Shown one piece after another: positions 34,320-43,385 of a stretch of DNA of 62,286 nt (positions are counted from its first letter, which is position 1; each line of letters begins with the position of its first letter). The stretch is from Planctomycetota bacterium (GTDB taxonomy: Bacteria; Planctomycetota; Phycisphaerae; Tepidisphaerales; Tepidisphaeraceae): positions 1-62,286 of the forward strand of contig JBCDCH010000019.1 in NCBI GenBank assembly GCA_039182125.1, in the 5' to 3' direction. The translations under genes were made by a program, and so were the position numbers. The notes under the pieces are model-generated. The model worked only from the letters and a program-made list of their open reading frames with translations, had not been told where the DNA came from and made no database searches.

Positions 34320-35053
34320 GCGACGTGCGAGGCATCGTGTTCGATGTTCAGCGTGCGGCCTATCACGACGGGCCGGGCTTGCGGACGGTGGTGTTTCTCA
34401 AGGGCTGCCCGCTGCGTTGTCCGTGGTGCCACAACCCCGAGTCGCAACGGCTCACCCCCGAACAACGGACCGCCGCGGACGGGTCAGCGAAGACGGTCGG
34501 CCGGGAGATGGGCGTCGGCGAGGTGATGGACATCGTCCGGCGTGACGATGCGTTCTACCGAAGCAGCGGTGGCGGGATGACGATCTCGGGCGGCGAGCCG
34601 ATGATGCAGCCCGAGTTCGCGGTGGCGTTACTCTCGGCCGCGCGGGATGCGGGGGTTCATACCTGCCTCGACACGTCTGGTGCAGTCAGTGCCGATCGGC
34701 TGCGACGGACCTTGCCGTACACGGATCTGTATCACTTCGACTACAAGATCACCGGTGATGCCGAGCATCGCGCGATGGTCGGCGCGCCGGCCGATTTGGT
34801 ACTGGACAATCTCCGCATGCTCGCCGAAGCCGGTGCACGGATTCAACTGCGTTGCCCGATCATCACCGGCGTTAACGACACCGCCGAGCACTTCGACGCG
34901 ATCAAGCAACTGCGCGACACGCTGCAACTGGGTGGCGTTGAGTTGTTGCCGTACCACGACGCTGGCGTCGGTAAGTGGCGCGACGAGGCCACGGTCCGGT
35001 TCCGCTTGCCACAAGCTGACGAGGTGGCGCGGTGGAACAAACTTGTCGGGTGA
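34316..35053 (+). CDS. Glycyl radical enzyme activase (radical SAM)
   Basis: 245 residues. The radical-SAM CX3CX2C cluster motif is at C31-PLR-C35-PW-C38, followed by HNPESQ. The SAM-binding GGEP follows in ISGGEP. There is no cysteine-rich insertion between these, so it has only the single SAM cluster, like the activase of pyruvate formate-lyase and unlike the larger dehydratase activases with added ferredoxin clusters. It installs the glycyl radical on the upstream enzyme. The overlap of start and stop gives a fixed ratio of enzyme and activase. Confidence 0.93.
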   Translation: MSDVRGIVFDVQRAAYHDGPGLRTVVFLKGCPLRCPWCHNPESQRLTPEQRTAADGSAKTVGREMGVGEVMDIVRRDDAFYRSSGGGMTISGGEPMMQPEFAVALLSAARDAGVHTCLDTSGAVSADRLRRTLPYTDLYHFDYKITGDAEHRAMVGAPADLVLDNLRMLAEAGARIQLRCPIITGVNDTAEHFDAIKQLRDTLQLGGVELLPYHDAGVGKWRDEATVRFRLPQADEVARWNKLVG

Positions 35054-35059
35054 CGACCT

Positions 35060-36724
35060 TCAAAGCTTGGGCCTGTAGCGCTGGGCGATGGGCATGCGGC
35101 GGCCGAAGCCGAAGGCGCGGCTGGTGACCTTCAGCCCCGGAGCGGCTTGGCGGCGTTTGTATTCGTTGATGTCGACAAGCCGGATGATCCGTTGCACGAT
35201 TTCCGCGTCGTGGCCGGCGGCGATGATGTCGGCGATGGGGGCGTCGTCCTCGACGTATCGCTCGAGAATGTCATCGAGCACGTCGTAATCCGGCAGCGAA
35301 TCGGTGTCGAGTTGGTCCGGACGCAACTCGGCCGAGGGCGGTTTGGTGATCGTGTTTTCGGGGATCAGTTCTCGGCCGGCGTGCTCGTTGATGTGACGGG
35401 CCAGGGCGTAGACGTCGGTCTTGGGCACGTCGGAGATGACCGCGAGTCCGCCGCACATGTCGCCGTAGAGCGTGCAATAACCGACGGCAAGTTCCGACTT
35501 GTTGCCGGTGGTCAGCAGTAGCGCGCCGGTCTCGTTGGAGTGGGCCATGAGCGTCGCGCCACGGATGCGAGCCTGGAGGTTTTCCTCGGTGAGTCCCTGC
35601 ACTTTGAACAGCGGGTCGATAGCCTCGGCGTATGCGTTGTGCATCGGCTTGATCGGCACGATGTGGAACGGCATGCCGAGATTGTCGGCCAGCACTTCGG
35701 CGTCGATGACCGAGTGCCCCGACGAGTAGCGTGACGGCAGCGCGATGCCGGTGACCGCCTTGGGGCCGAATGCTTCGACGGCCAGCGCGGCGGTGACGGC
35801 CGAGTCGATGCCGCCGGAGAGTCCGATGACGACTTTCTCGAAGCCGCACTTGTGAACGTAGTCCCGCAGGCCGAGCACGAGCGCACGGCGGATCGATTCG
35901 ATGCCGGTGCTGTGGAGTTCGTTGCGGTAGTCGCCGGTGTCGAGGTCGACGATGAGGAGGTCTTCCTCGAAATCCTTGGCTTGGGCGATGATGTTGCCGG
36001 CGGCGTCGATCGCGAGAGAGTTGCCGTCGAAGACCAACTCGTCGTTGCCGCCGACCTGGTTGACGTACACCAGCGGCCGCCCGACGTCTTTCACCTGGGC
36101 GGCGAAGAGTTCGCGGCGGAAGTCATGCTTGCCGACCACGAACGGCGACGCCGACGCGTTGACCATGAGGCTCGCGCCGGCGGCATGGAGATCGCGGATC
36201 GGATTGCTGTGGTAAAGCCGACGTGGGATGAGCCGTTCATCGTTCCAGAGGTCTTCGCAGATCGACACACCGACCGGCGTGTCCTCACCGCGTGAGTCGT
36301 TGACGGTGACGATGTTGTTGCGTTCGTCGTTGGGGCCGGGTTCGAAGTATCGGCTCTCGTCGAACACGTCATACGTCGGCAGAAGCGTCTTGAAGTGTCG
36401 CGATTCGATCTTGCCATGGGCGAGTAGGGCGACGGCGTTGTGCAGTGGCCGGCCTATCGGGGCCGTGTTCCGCTCGGCGTAGCCGACGAGGGCCGCGATG
36501 CCGTTGGACATGCCCGCGAGTTCGCCGAGCGCGTCCAGTTGCGCGTCGATGAACTCCGTCTTGAGCAGCAGGTCCTTGGGCGGGTAGCCGGTGAGCGACA
36601 GTTCGGGGAAGACGACCAGCGTCGCTCCCGCATCGGCGGCCCGTTGAATGCAATCGGCATGCTTCGCAACGTTCCCCGGCAGGTCGCCGACCGTCGGGTT
36701 GATCTGTGCAAGGGCGAGACGCAT
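35060..36724 (-). CDS. nadE: Glutamine-dependent NAD+ synthetase
   Basis: 554 residues. The N-terminal half is a nitrilase/amidase domain with the Glu-Lys-Cys triad positions in FPELSLTGYP, KTLLPTYDVF and SICEDLW. The C-terminal half is the synthetase with the ATP P-loop GLSGGIDSAV. Glutamine supplies ammonia, which amidates deamido-NAD. Length is normal for the two-domain bacterial enzyme. It is convergent with the activase gene and lies just downstream of the unknown membrane protein. Confidence 0.96.
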   Translation of the reverse strand: MRLALAQINPTVGDLPGNVAKHADCIQRAADAGATLVVFPELSLTGYPPKDLLLKTEFIDAQLDALGELAGMSNGIAALVGYAERNTAPIGRPLHNAVALLAHGKIESRHFKTLLPTYDVFDESRYFEPGPNDERNNIVTVNDSRGEDTPVGVSICEDLWNDERLIPRRLYHSNPIRDLHAAGASLMVNASASPFVVGKHDFRRELFAAQVKDVGRPLVYVNQVGGNDELVFDGNSLAIDAAGNIIAQAKDFEEDLLIVDLDTGDYRNELHSTGIESIRRALVLGLRDYVHKCGFEKVVIGLSGGIDSAVTAALAVEAFGPKAVTGIALPSRYSSGHSVIDAEVLADNLGMPFHIVPIKPMHNAYAEAIDPLFKVQGLTEENLQARIRGATLMAHSNETGALLLTTGNKSELAVGYCTLYGDMCGGLAVISDVPKTDVYALARHINEHAGRELIPENTITKPPSAELRPDQLDTDSLPDYDVLDDILERYVEDDAPIADIIAAGHDAEIVQRIIRLVDINEYKRRQAAPGLKVTSRAFGFGRRMPIAQRYRPKL

Positions 36725-36741
36725 GCGTCAGCTTAGGAAAA

Positions 36742-38241
36742 CTACTTACGCAACGCGGCGAGTTGGCGTTCGTCGCGGCGCTCCGTGTCGACCAGCGAAC
36801 GCCGCGCTTTGGCCCGTTGTCGTGCACGTTCACGCTTGTGGAACTTCTCGAGCTTGCTCATCGCGTCGTCACGTTCAACCTTTTCGAAATGCTGATGGAC
36901 CCAGCGGAAGTCTCCGTGGTGTTTGCGGTAGACCAGCCCGAGTGAGAAGCACGCGAGGTGCAGCAGGTAGACGCCGATGAGCGTGCCGGCCGATCCGGCC
37001 AACACGAATGCCCAGGTCGGGATGGCCACCGGCGGGAGCTGATCGAAGGCCAGGGCGAGCGCGACGTTGAACGCGCCGGTCGATCCGAGCGTGACGGCCA
37101 ACGCCATGGCGAAAAGCATGAGACACCAGATGTAGCCGAGCCCGCCGCCCCACATGGTGCGTGCGATGCGGTGAGGTGCGAGGTTCGCCATCGACCCGCT
37201 GGTGCAGGTGATGAGCAGCACGGCCGGGAAAGCGAAAAACGTGATCGCACAAAGGCCCAGCGCGATCAGTGCGGCTTCGGACGGCAGTGTCGGCTCGGGC
37301 GCGGCGCGTCCGGCGACCCCCGCGGAAATGCCGGCCGCTCGGTCGTACAGCCCGACGGCCTGCACCAGGATCATCGGCCAGAAGCAGACGCACGTCGCCA
37401 CCACGACCCGCACGAACGGCAGCCAGATGTCCTCGGCGAAGCTCGCGTTGCGGAAGAGCGTGGGGATCTCGTCGCGCTGCTCGGGGCCGGTGTCTTCGAT
37501 GGTGTTCCCGTAGTGCCCGACGACGCCGAGCATGAGCAGGAACCCGGCAAGGCTCAAAAACAGGATGAACGCCAACGGCAACGCGAAGTACACGTTGAGC
37601 AGGATGTGCCCGGCGAACAGGATCATGATCACGAACGCGTTGTGCGCCATGAACAGCTCGACCGGTAGACTGACCAGTGACACGCGTGGTTGGGTGTTGC
37701 GGTCGGCGTAGCGGAGCGTGCTGCTCTTGTCGGCTTGCCGGGGGTCGGTGTGGCCCCCGGTTGAAAGATGGGGGTCAGATTCGTCTATCGGCGTGACGGT
37801 TTGCGCGTCGACTCCGCGATCGGCGATGTCGAGCGGCGCGATGAGTTCGCCGGTCTCAGGGTCGTACTTGGGTCGACTTTTGGCCGGCTTGTCGAAATCC
37901 GCAGGCGCGCCGGCGGCCATGAACTTCTCCAACGAAGTCCGGCGGTCGGGGCTTTTGCCCTTCTTCCCGCGGTACTCGAGTACCACGCCCTGCCCGGGGA
38001 CCTCGTCGAGTTTGTTGTCTGGATTCGGCGTGTCGACGTTTATCTTGAACGCGCCGTCCCTGTCGATCTTGTCGAGGTCTTCGAGGTAAGGGATGTCGAC
38101 CAGCCGGCCGCAACGACCGCATTGGGTGACGTCGCCGGCCATGTCTTCGCGAACGGCAATCTCGTTGCCACAGTTGCACGGGAATCGGATCAAAGCGGCG
38201 ACCTCCGGCGGGGGTACGAAGCGGGGACTGGTGTGAACCAT
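36742..38241 (-). CDS. Zinc-ribbon membrane protein of unknown function
   Basis: 499 residues from the ATG at 38241. The N-terminus holds a zinc ribbon (CNCGNEIAVREDMAGDVTQCGRC), followed by a Pro/Asp/Thr-rich linker of about 130 residues. About six transmembrane helices follow, and the C-terminal cytosolic tail of 60 residues is strongly basic (KFHKRERARQRAKARR). The arrangement resembles planctomycete-specific proteins of unknown function. It precedes nadE by 17 bases and may share its transcript. Confidence 0.8.
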   Translation of the reverse strand: MVHTSPRFVPPPEVAALIRFPCNCGNEIAVREDMAGDVTQCGRCGRLVDIPYLEDLDKIDRDGAFKINVDTPNPDNKLDEVPGQGVVLEYRGKKGKSPDRRTSLEKFMAAGAPADFDKPAKSRPKYDPETGELIAPLDIADRGVDAQTVTPIDESDPHLSTGGHTDPRQADKSSTLRYADRNTQPRVSLVSLPVELFMAHNAFVIMILFAGHILLNVYFALPLAFILFLSLAGFLLMLGVVGHYGNTIEDTGPEQRDEIPTLFRNASFAEDIWLPFVRVVVATCVCFWPMILVQAVGLYDRAAGISAGVAGRAAPEPTLPSEAALIALGLCAITFFAFPAVLLITCTSGSMANLAPHRIARTMWGGGLGYIWCLMLFAMALAVTLGSTGAFNVALALAFDQLPPVAIPTWAFVLAGSAGTLIGVYLLHLACFSLGLVYRKHHGDFRWVHQHFEKVERDDAMSKLEKFHKRERARQRAKARRSLVDTERRDERQLAALRK

Positions 38242-38285
38242 GCGCCGGCGGGGCGGGAGTTGCCGACGGCGGTATGCTATGGGAG

Positions 38286-38885
38286 ATGACGCTTTCACGC
38301 TTCCCCCGAAGTTGCCTCGCGGCCGGGTTGTGCCTGGCCTTGTTTCCGGCCGTCGCGGCGGCCCAGGACAGTCGCGACTACAAAAAGGACTACGAGGACG
38401 CGCTGGCCCAACTCAAACAAGCCCAGGACCGCAAGTCCGAGCTCAACCGGGAGAACGAGCAACTCAAAGCCCAACTCGCCGCGCTCGAGGCCGAGGCGAA
38501 AGTCCTGCGGCGTGACGCGGCCGACCATGCCGAGCGGACGTTTTTTCTCCGCAGCCACTACGCCGCCTGGAAGCGATTCATCGCGGCGAATCCCGAGTTG
38601 AAGAAGCGGTGGGATCAGTATCTCGGCGCCGCTGCGGCGGAATTGCCCGCGCCGTTGGTCGACCCGTTGGTGCCGCTCGAGCCGGCGGAGTCGGAGAAGC
38701 CGGGACCGTCTGAGGAGGAGCGGGTCGAGGAGCCGGCAACGGACGAGCCGGCTACGACGCGTCCGGCTCCGGAGCCGGGCCCGACAGAGCCTGAGCCGAC
38801 GCCGGACGCCCGGCCCACCGATCCGCCAGCGGAACCCGTGTCCACACCAGCCACAGCGCCCAGCACTTCGCCAGCGTCTGAGTGA
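38286..38885 (+). CDS. Secreted coiled-coil protein with Pro/Glu-rich tail
   Basis: 199 residues from the ATG at 38286, divergent from the preceding gene. A signal peptide ending in AVAAA is followed by a coiled coil (residues about 25-75) rich in Glu, Lys, Gln and Leu. A globular helix and a disordered Pro/Glu/Thr tail (residues about 120-199) complete it. The last 134 bases overlap the convergent membrane protein gene on the other strand. Confidence 0.75.
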   Translation: MTLSRFPRSCLAAGLCLALFPAVAAAQDSRDYKKDYEDALAQLKQAQDRKSELNRENEQLKAQLAALEAEAKVLRRDAADHAERTFFLRSHYAAWKRFIAANPELKKRWDQYLGAAAAELPAPLVDPLVPLEPAESEKPGPSEEERVEEPATDEPATTRPAPEPGPTEPEPTPDARPTDPPAEPVSTPATAPSTSPASE

Positions 38886-39639
38886 CTCCGAGCGCGAGTA
38901 GGGCGTTGTCGGAGACGTTGATCGGACCCACGTCGGTCCCGCCGGTCGACGCCGCCGACGCCGAGAGTGTCAACACCCGCATCGGCGGTACGTTCGGCTC
39001 GGTCGCCAGCAGAAACATCGACGTCAACGTGTACAGCACCAACACGCCTGCCAGCCACGGCTTGGGTCGTACGAGGATCGCCACGCCGCCGACGTGCAAC
39101 AGCGTGAGCAGTGTCATCAACGCCGTGTCCTGCACGGTGGTCCCGGTGAGCAACACCCGGATCGCCAACGGGAAGAACGCGATCGGGAGCAGCAGCCAGT
39201 AGGCCCGGAATCGTCGGGGTTCGGTTGTCGATCCCTTCGCCAGCCACAACGCCGACGTGCTCACCACCAGCGCGACCGGCACGCCGATCCACGCGCTCGC
39301 CGTTCCCCAGGTCGCGAACCCGCTCGGGCTCACGATCGCCAACGGCAACAGCCACGCAGCCCGTCCCCCCAGAAGTGGCCAGAGCACCGCGAACATCCCG
39401 CCGATGCCCAGCGTCCAGACGACCGCCGTGCCCAGCACGTTGAACGTGTACCCCGTCGGCAGCCCCGACCCGCTGGCGGCGTTGGTCGCGGCGAAGACCG
39501 AACGTGCGGCCGAGAGCTCCGCGCCCGCCGGCGTGCCGGCCAATCCGAGCAACGCCACGCCGAGCAGCGTAACTGTCGCATACGCTGTACACACCAACGC
39601 CGGGATCCATCTTGACCGTCTGGGCACCTCGCTTAGCAT
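38752..39639 (-). CDS. Polytopic membrane protein of unknown function
   Basis: 295 residues from the ATG at 39639, with about eight hydrophobic segments. A segment reading [19 protein letters not shown] faintly recalls pore-loop regions of Trk/Kdp-type potassium transporters, but this is weak. It is divergent from pgk with a 34-base spacer and its 3' end overlaps the gene at 38286-38885 in antisense. The overlapping tail codes a Pro/Ala-rich C-terminus and is probably dispensable. Confidence 0.7.
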   Translation of the reverse strand: MLSEVPRRSRWIPALVCTAYATVTLLGVALLGLAGTPAGAELSAARSVFAATNAASGSGLPTGYTFNVLGTAVVWTLGIGGMFAVLWPLLGGRAAWLLPLAIVSPSGFATWGTASAWIGVPVALVVSTSALWLAKGSTTEPRRFRAYWLLLPIAFFPLAIRVLLTGTTVQDTALMTLLTLLHVGGVAILVRPKPWLAGVLVLYTLTSMFLLATEPNVPPMRVLTLSASAASTGGTDVGPINVSDNALLALGVTQTLAKCWALWLVWTRVPLADRWAGRPASAQALSGPAPEPDAS

Positions 39640-39673
39640 CGCGCCCGCCCGGCCGAAGGAAAGCGCCCAAACC

Positions 39674-40858
39674 ATGAAAAAGACCGTCGCCGATATCGAT
39701 GTCACTTCCAAGCGTGTGCTGATGCGTGTGGATTTCAACGTGCCGCTGGACGGCGAGACGATCACCGACGATCGCCGCATCACCCAGGCGCTGCCGACGA
39801 TCAAGGCGGTACTCGCCGGCGGAGGCAAGCTGATCCTCATGTCCCACCTCGGTCGGCCCAAGGGCCAACGAAAGCCCGAGTTCACCCTCGCTCCGGTCGC
39901 CAAGCATCTTGCAACGCTGCTGCCCGGCACCTCGGTCGACTTCGCCGACGACTGCATCGGTGACGCGGTGGCCGCCAAGGTGGATGCGTTACAGGATGGC
40001 CAAGTGCTGTTGCTGGAAAACCTCCGTTATCACGCCGGCGAGGAAAAGAACGACCCCGACTTCGCCAAACAGCTCGCCGTCTTCGCCGACGTCTACGTCA
40101 ACGACGCCTTCGGTACCGCCCACCGCGAACACGCCTCGACCTTCGGCGTTCCGCAGCTGCTCGACGGCAAGCCGCGTGTCGCTGGCTTTCTCATCAACAA
40201 GGAACTGGAGTACCTCGGCGGCGCGCTCGAAGAGCCGAAGCGGCCGTTCGTCGCCGTGCTCGGCGGGGCGAAGGTCTCCGACAAAATCAAGGTGATCGAG
40301 CGTTTGCTCGACAAGGCCGACACACTGCTCATCGGTGGCGCGATGGCGTACACGTTCTTCCTCGCCCAAGGCAAGAAGGTCGGCGACTCGCTGGTCGAGC
40401 CGGACAAGGTCGACCTCGCCACGAGCCTGATGAAGAAAGCCGGCGAGAAGCTCAAGCTGCCGGTCGACACCGTCACCGCCACGGAGATGACCGACGACGC
40501 CACGACGACCATCGTCGAGGGCGACATCCCCGACGGCCGCGAGGGCTTCGACATCGGCCCCGAAACCCGCAGTCACTTCCTCGACATCGTCGAGAACGCC
40601 GGCACCGTGGTCTGGAACGGCCCGATGGGCGTGTTCGAGAAGGTGCCGTTCGCTGCCGGGACCCAGGCGATCGCCGACGCGTGTGTGGCATGCACCGACA
40701 AGGGCGGCATCACGATCATCGGCGGCGGCGACAGTGCCGCGGCCGTCGAAAAGCTCGGCCTCTCCGAACGTGTCAGCCACGTCTCCACCGGCGGTGGCGC
40801 GAGTCTCGAGTTCCTCGAAAAGGGCCGGTTCACCACCCTCGACCTGCTGGACGATTGA
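39674..40858 (+). CDS. pgk: Phosphoglycerate kinase
   Basis: 394 residues with standard PGK motifs: [12 protein letters not shown] near the start, [15 protein letters not shown], and the nucleotide-site GGGDSAAA near the C-terminus. It transfers the acyl phosphate of 1,3-bisphosphoglycerate to ADP in glycolysis. No gap or tpi gene adjoins it. The ATG lies 34 bases from the divergent membrane protein gene. Confidence 0.98.
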   Translation: MKKTVADIDVTSKRVLMRVDFNVPLDGETITDDRRITQALPTIKAVLAGGGKLILMSHLGRPKGQRKPEFTLAPVAKHLATLLPGTSVDFADDCIGDAVAAKVDALQDGQVLLLENLRYHAGEEKNDPDFAKQLAVFADVYVNDAFGTAHREHASTFGVPQLLDGKPRVAGFLINKELEYLGGALEEPKRPFVAVLGGAKVSDKIKVIERLLDKADTLLIGGAMAYTFFLAQGKKVGDSLVEPDKVDLATSLMKKAGEKLKLPVDTVTATEMTDDATTTIVEGDIPDGREGFDIGPETRSHFLDIVENAGTVVWNGPMGVFEKVPFAAGTQAIADACVACTDKGGITIIGGGDSAAAVEKLGLSERVSHVSTGGGASLEFLEKGRFTTLDLLDD

Positions 40859-40860
40859 TC

Positions 40861-41499
40861 ATGTTCAACCTTGCGACCCCCAAAGCCCACGGCTTTAGCC
40901 GTGGGTCCGCCAAACGCCTCGCCGACCCACGCCTGAAGGCGTGGGCTTTGATCGTCTTTGCATGCACCCTCGTCGGTTGCGGCGGCGATGACGCTGGCGA
41001 GCCGGGCGTGATCGCGTCGTTCAACGGCGACGAGTTCGCCGCGACCGAGTTCATGGCCGCCTACGAGCCGGCGATCCGTTCCCAGGACAACGGCAACCGC
41101 CCCGAAAAGCCGACCGGCATCGACACGCTGACCGGCCGGTTCCGCCTGATCGCCAAATCCGGCGACCGGCAGGGCAACGGCACCGAGCCCGCCCGTGAGT
41201 TTGTTCTGACCGTCTCCGGCGTCGACGGTCCGGGCACCTACCCGATCATCCGCGGCGACCAGAACATCGAGTCGTTCCAGCTTTATGCCAAGGATTATGC
41301 CGCCGGTTCCCTGGCCGCGCCCGTCGAGTACTACGCCCCGGTCGGCGATACGCAGGTCGGCACGTTGATCATCGACGAACTCGGCCCCGACGCGGTCGGC
41401 AGCTTCTCGTTCAGCATTCCGTCCGCGGGCGGGGAAGTCGCCGAAATCACCGACGGTGCGTTTCGCATCGAGGATGTGTTGCCGGCATCGGACGAGTGA
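40861..41499 (+). CDS. Lipoprotein whose N-terminus is encoded by a REP-like palindrome
   Basis: 212 residues. Residues 8-30 are encoded within the palindromic element at 40881-40950, yet they keep an open frame and lead into a hydrophobic stretch and lipobox ([10 protein letters not shown], Cys40). The mature part is Asp/Gly-rich, beta-type, with no recognised domain. It begins two bases after pgk. There is no other plausible start before the lipobox; the in-frame TTG at codon 30 would leave too short a signal peptide. Confidence 0.75.
   Translation: MFNLATPKAHGFSRGSAKRLADPRLKAWALIVFACTLVGCGGDDAGEPGVIASFNGDEFAATEFMAAYEPAIRSQDNGNRPEKPTGIDTLTGRFRLIAKSGDRQGNGTEPAREFVLTVSGVDGPGTYPIIRGDQNIESFQLYAKDYAAGSLAAPVEYYAPVGDTQVGTLIIDELGPDAVGSFSFSIPSAGGEVAEITDGAFRIEDVLPASDE
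40881..40950. repeat. Paired REP-like inverted palindrome (BIME-type)
   Basis: Two hairpins sit head to tail: CCCACGGC-TTTA-GCCGTGGG (40886-40905) and CCCACGCC-TGAA-GGCGTGGG (40926-40945), each with an eight-base perfect stem. The outer flanks CAAAG and CTTTG are also complementary, so the whole 70 bases is one imperfect palindrome. This is the layout of REP/BIME elements mobilised by REP-associated (IS200-like) transposases. No transposase gene is in the window. Confidence 0.8.
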
Positions 41500-42486
41500 T
41501 CAAAGCGTCACGAGAAAACGTTCCACCGCCGGGCCGACGTTGGCGAAGCCAGTCTTGATCCGCCGGTCCAGCAGGGCGAGTTGATCCAGCGCGCGCCGCA
41601 GCCCGACGTCGCCCATCGTCTCGGCCTGTGCCAGTAGCGGCCCGACGTTGCTCGCGGGCCAGATGCGTAGTTCCTTGCCGATGGCGAAGTCGCTGGCGTT
41701 GCTGCGGAGCTTCATCCGCCTGGCGGCGGTGGCTTTCTCGACCCAGATCGCCAGCCAGGTCACGGCACGGAAGGCCGCGGAACTGTCGGTCTGCTGAAGT
41801 TGTCGCCAGCGTCGCACGGCCTCGGCCGTGTCGCCGCTGCTCAGCGCGTCGGTCATGCTCCACATCTGCTGCTCCCGCTGGAATGCCACGCCGCCGGCGC
41901 GGATGGTCTGGGCGGTGACCGGGCCGTCCACGTTCAACGCGAGCTTCGCCAGCTCGTTGTCGATCCGGCCGAGCTCCGCGCCGATGAGGTCGGCGAGCAG
42001 GTCGGCCGCGTCGCGATCCATCTCGAGGCCGTGCGCGGTCCGCGCCCGTTGCTCGATCCACGCCGGTAGCTCGCGCTCCTTGGGCGGCTCGCACTTGATC
42101 ACCTGACCGACCTTCGCGATCGACTTGGCGATCCGCTGGTTGCCCGGGAGCGATCGGCAACGCAGCACCAGCGTCCCCGAATCGGCGGGCGCGGCAACGT
42201 AATCTTCGAGTTGGGGGCGGTGCTTGGAAATGAACTCGTCGGCGTCGCGAACAACCACGAGCTTCTCGCCGCCAAACATCGCAAAGCTACGCAACTCGTC
42301 GAGTACCTCGGCGAGTCCGGCCCGCTCGCCGTCCACGTCGATCCGTTGCGGCTCATCGGATAGCGTTGCCGTAATCGCCGCCAGACTCTGTTGTTGAAGG
42401 AACGGGACTTCGCCGACGAGTGCGTAGACCGGGAGTCCGGGTTTGACGGTCGTGCCGGCTGTGTTCGTGGTGGCGGTCTTGGCCAT
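41500..42486 (-). CDS. holA: DNA polymerase III delta subunit (HolA)
   Basis: 328 residues from the ATG at 42486. The N-terminus (VYALVGEVPFLQQQSLAAI) and the segment GGEKLVVVRDADEFI match the clamp-loader delta fold. Later motifs such as LPAWIEQRARTAHGLEMD and LIGAELGRIDNELAKLAL match the delta consensus. It opens the beta sliding clamp at the replication fork. No Walker A motif is expected in this subunit. It is convergent with the lipoprotein gene. Confidence 0.9.
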   Translation of the reverse strand: MAKTATTNTAGTTVKPGLPVYALVGEVPFLQQQSLAAITATLSDEPQRIDVDGERAGLAEVLDELRSFAMFGGEKLVVVRDADEFISKHRPQLEDYVAAPADSGTLVLRCRSLPGNQRIAKSIAKVGQVIKCEPPKERELPAWIEQRARTAHGLEMDRDAADLLADLIGAELGRIDNELAKLALNVDGPVTAQTIRAGGVAFQREQQMWSMTDALSSGDTAEAVRRWRQLQQTDSSAAFRAVTWLAIWVEKATAARRMKLRSNASDFAIGKELRIWPASNVGPLLAQAETMGDVGLRRALDQLALLDRRIKTGFANVGPAVERFLVTL

Positions 42487-42632
42487 GAGGCGAGTGCGAG
42501 CGGTCGGCGGCGAAAAATCGTTGGCGTCTGGCCCTTTGCGGCGTACCTTGACGCGATGCAGGGTGTCCACGGTAGCAGGTGTGGTGGCGCGTGCCGCCCC
42601 GACCGATACATCTCGACGGAGAACCCACACTG

Positions 42633-43382
42633 ATGGCGACGCCGTACGGCACATTTTGCGACGACTTCTACGTCAACCTGCGGCTCGGCACGCAGATGCG
42701 CTTGCCCAACACCCGCGAGACGTTGCTCCATTTCTTCGAGCAGGCCCAGAAAGCATTCCCCGGCATGACCCGCTTCAGGCGAGGCGGCGAGGGGGAGTTT
42801 TCCATCGAGGAAGACCGCTCCACGCCGACCTACCGCTGGCTCAGCGTCGAGCCGACCCGCCTGTCCGCCGGGCATGTCAATCCCGAAGAACTCGAAGACG
42901 CCGCCGGCTTACATCGCATGGTGCTCGAACAAGCGCCGTACGGCCTGGGCATCTCGCCGGTCGAGATCGATTACATGGACGTGCTTTTCGGCTTCGACCT
43001 TGAGTTCACCGGTAACCACGACGAGGTCGTGGCCAACGCGCTGCTGAGCGACGCGCCGATCGCCTGCCTGTTCGACGCCGGGGCCGGCAAGCCGCTCGAC
43101 TTCCAGCCCAAGACGACGGTCGCGCTCAGCGAGGACTGCCGCCTGCAGGCCCGCCTCGAAGTCGTCACGCGCACCGGGAGCTACGAGGTCCGCACCGGTG
43201 ACTTCGACGAGGACGTCATCAGCGTGTACTTGGTGATTCGTCAGTATTGGGGCAATCGCCGCGAAGGCGCGACGCCGCAGCTGTTCGACGAACTCCTGAA
43301 CAAAGCCGACGAGCTCGCCAGCGATCGCATCGTCCCGCAGGTGCTTCAGCCGATCAACGCACTGATCAGCAGCAAGAGTTGA
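42633..43382 (+). CDS. Conserved hypothetical protein
   Basis: 249 residues from the ATG at 42633, soluble, no signal peptide. Distinctive segments are DDFYVNLRLGTQM, FRRGGEGEFSIEEDRSTPTYRW and DYMDVLFGFDLEFTGNHDEVVANAL. The pattern of acidic strands suggests an alpha/beta fold. I do not recognise a family; it resembles conserved planctomycete proteins. It is divergent from holA across a 146-base spacer and convergent with comEC. Confidence 0.75.
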   Translation: MATPYGTFCDDFYVNLRLGTQMRLPNTRETLLHFFEQAQKAFPGMTRFRRGGEGEFSIEEDRSTPTYRWLSVEPTRLSAGHVNPEELEDAAGLHRMVLEQAPYGLGISPVEIDYMDVLFGFDLEFTGNHDEVVANALLSDAPIACLFDAGAGKPLDFQPKTTVALSEDCRLQARLEVVTRTGSYEVRTGDFDEDVISVYLVIRQYWGNRREGATPQLFDELLNKADELASDRIVPQVLQPINALISSKS

Positions 43383-43385
43383 CGC

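Noticed and set aside
38752-39639. Assigning the membrane protein to the Trk/Kdp potassium transporter family
   Set aside because: Only one short Gly/Ser/Asn-rich segment is suggestive. Filter motifs are not repeated as expected.
40881-40950. Rho-independent terminator of pgk
   Set aside because: The hairpins lie inside an open reading frame and are not followed by a T tract. The paired symmetrical layout fits a REP doublet better.
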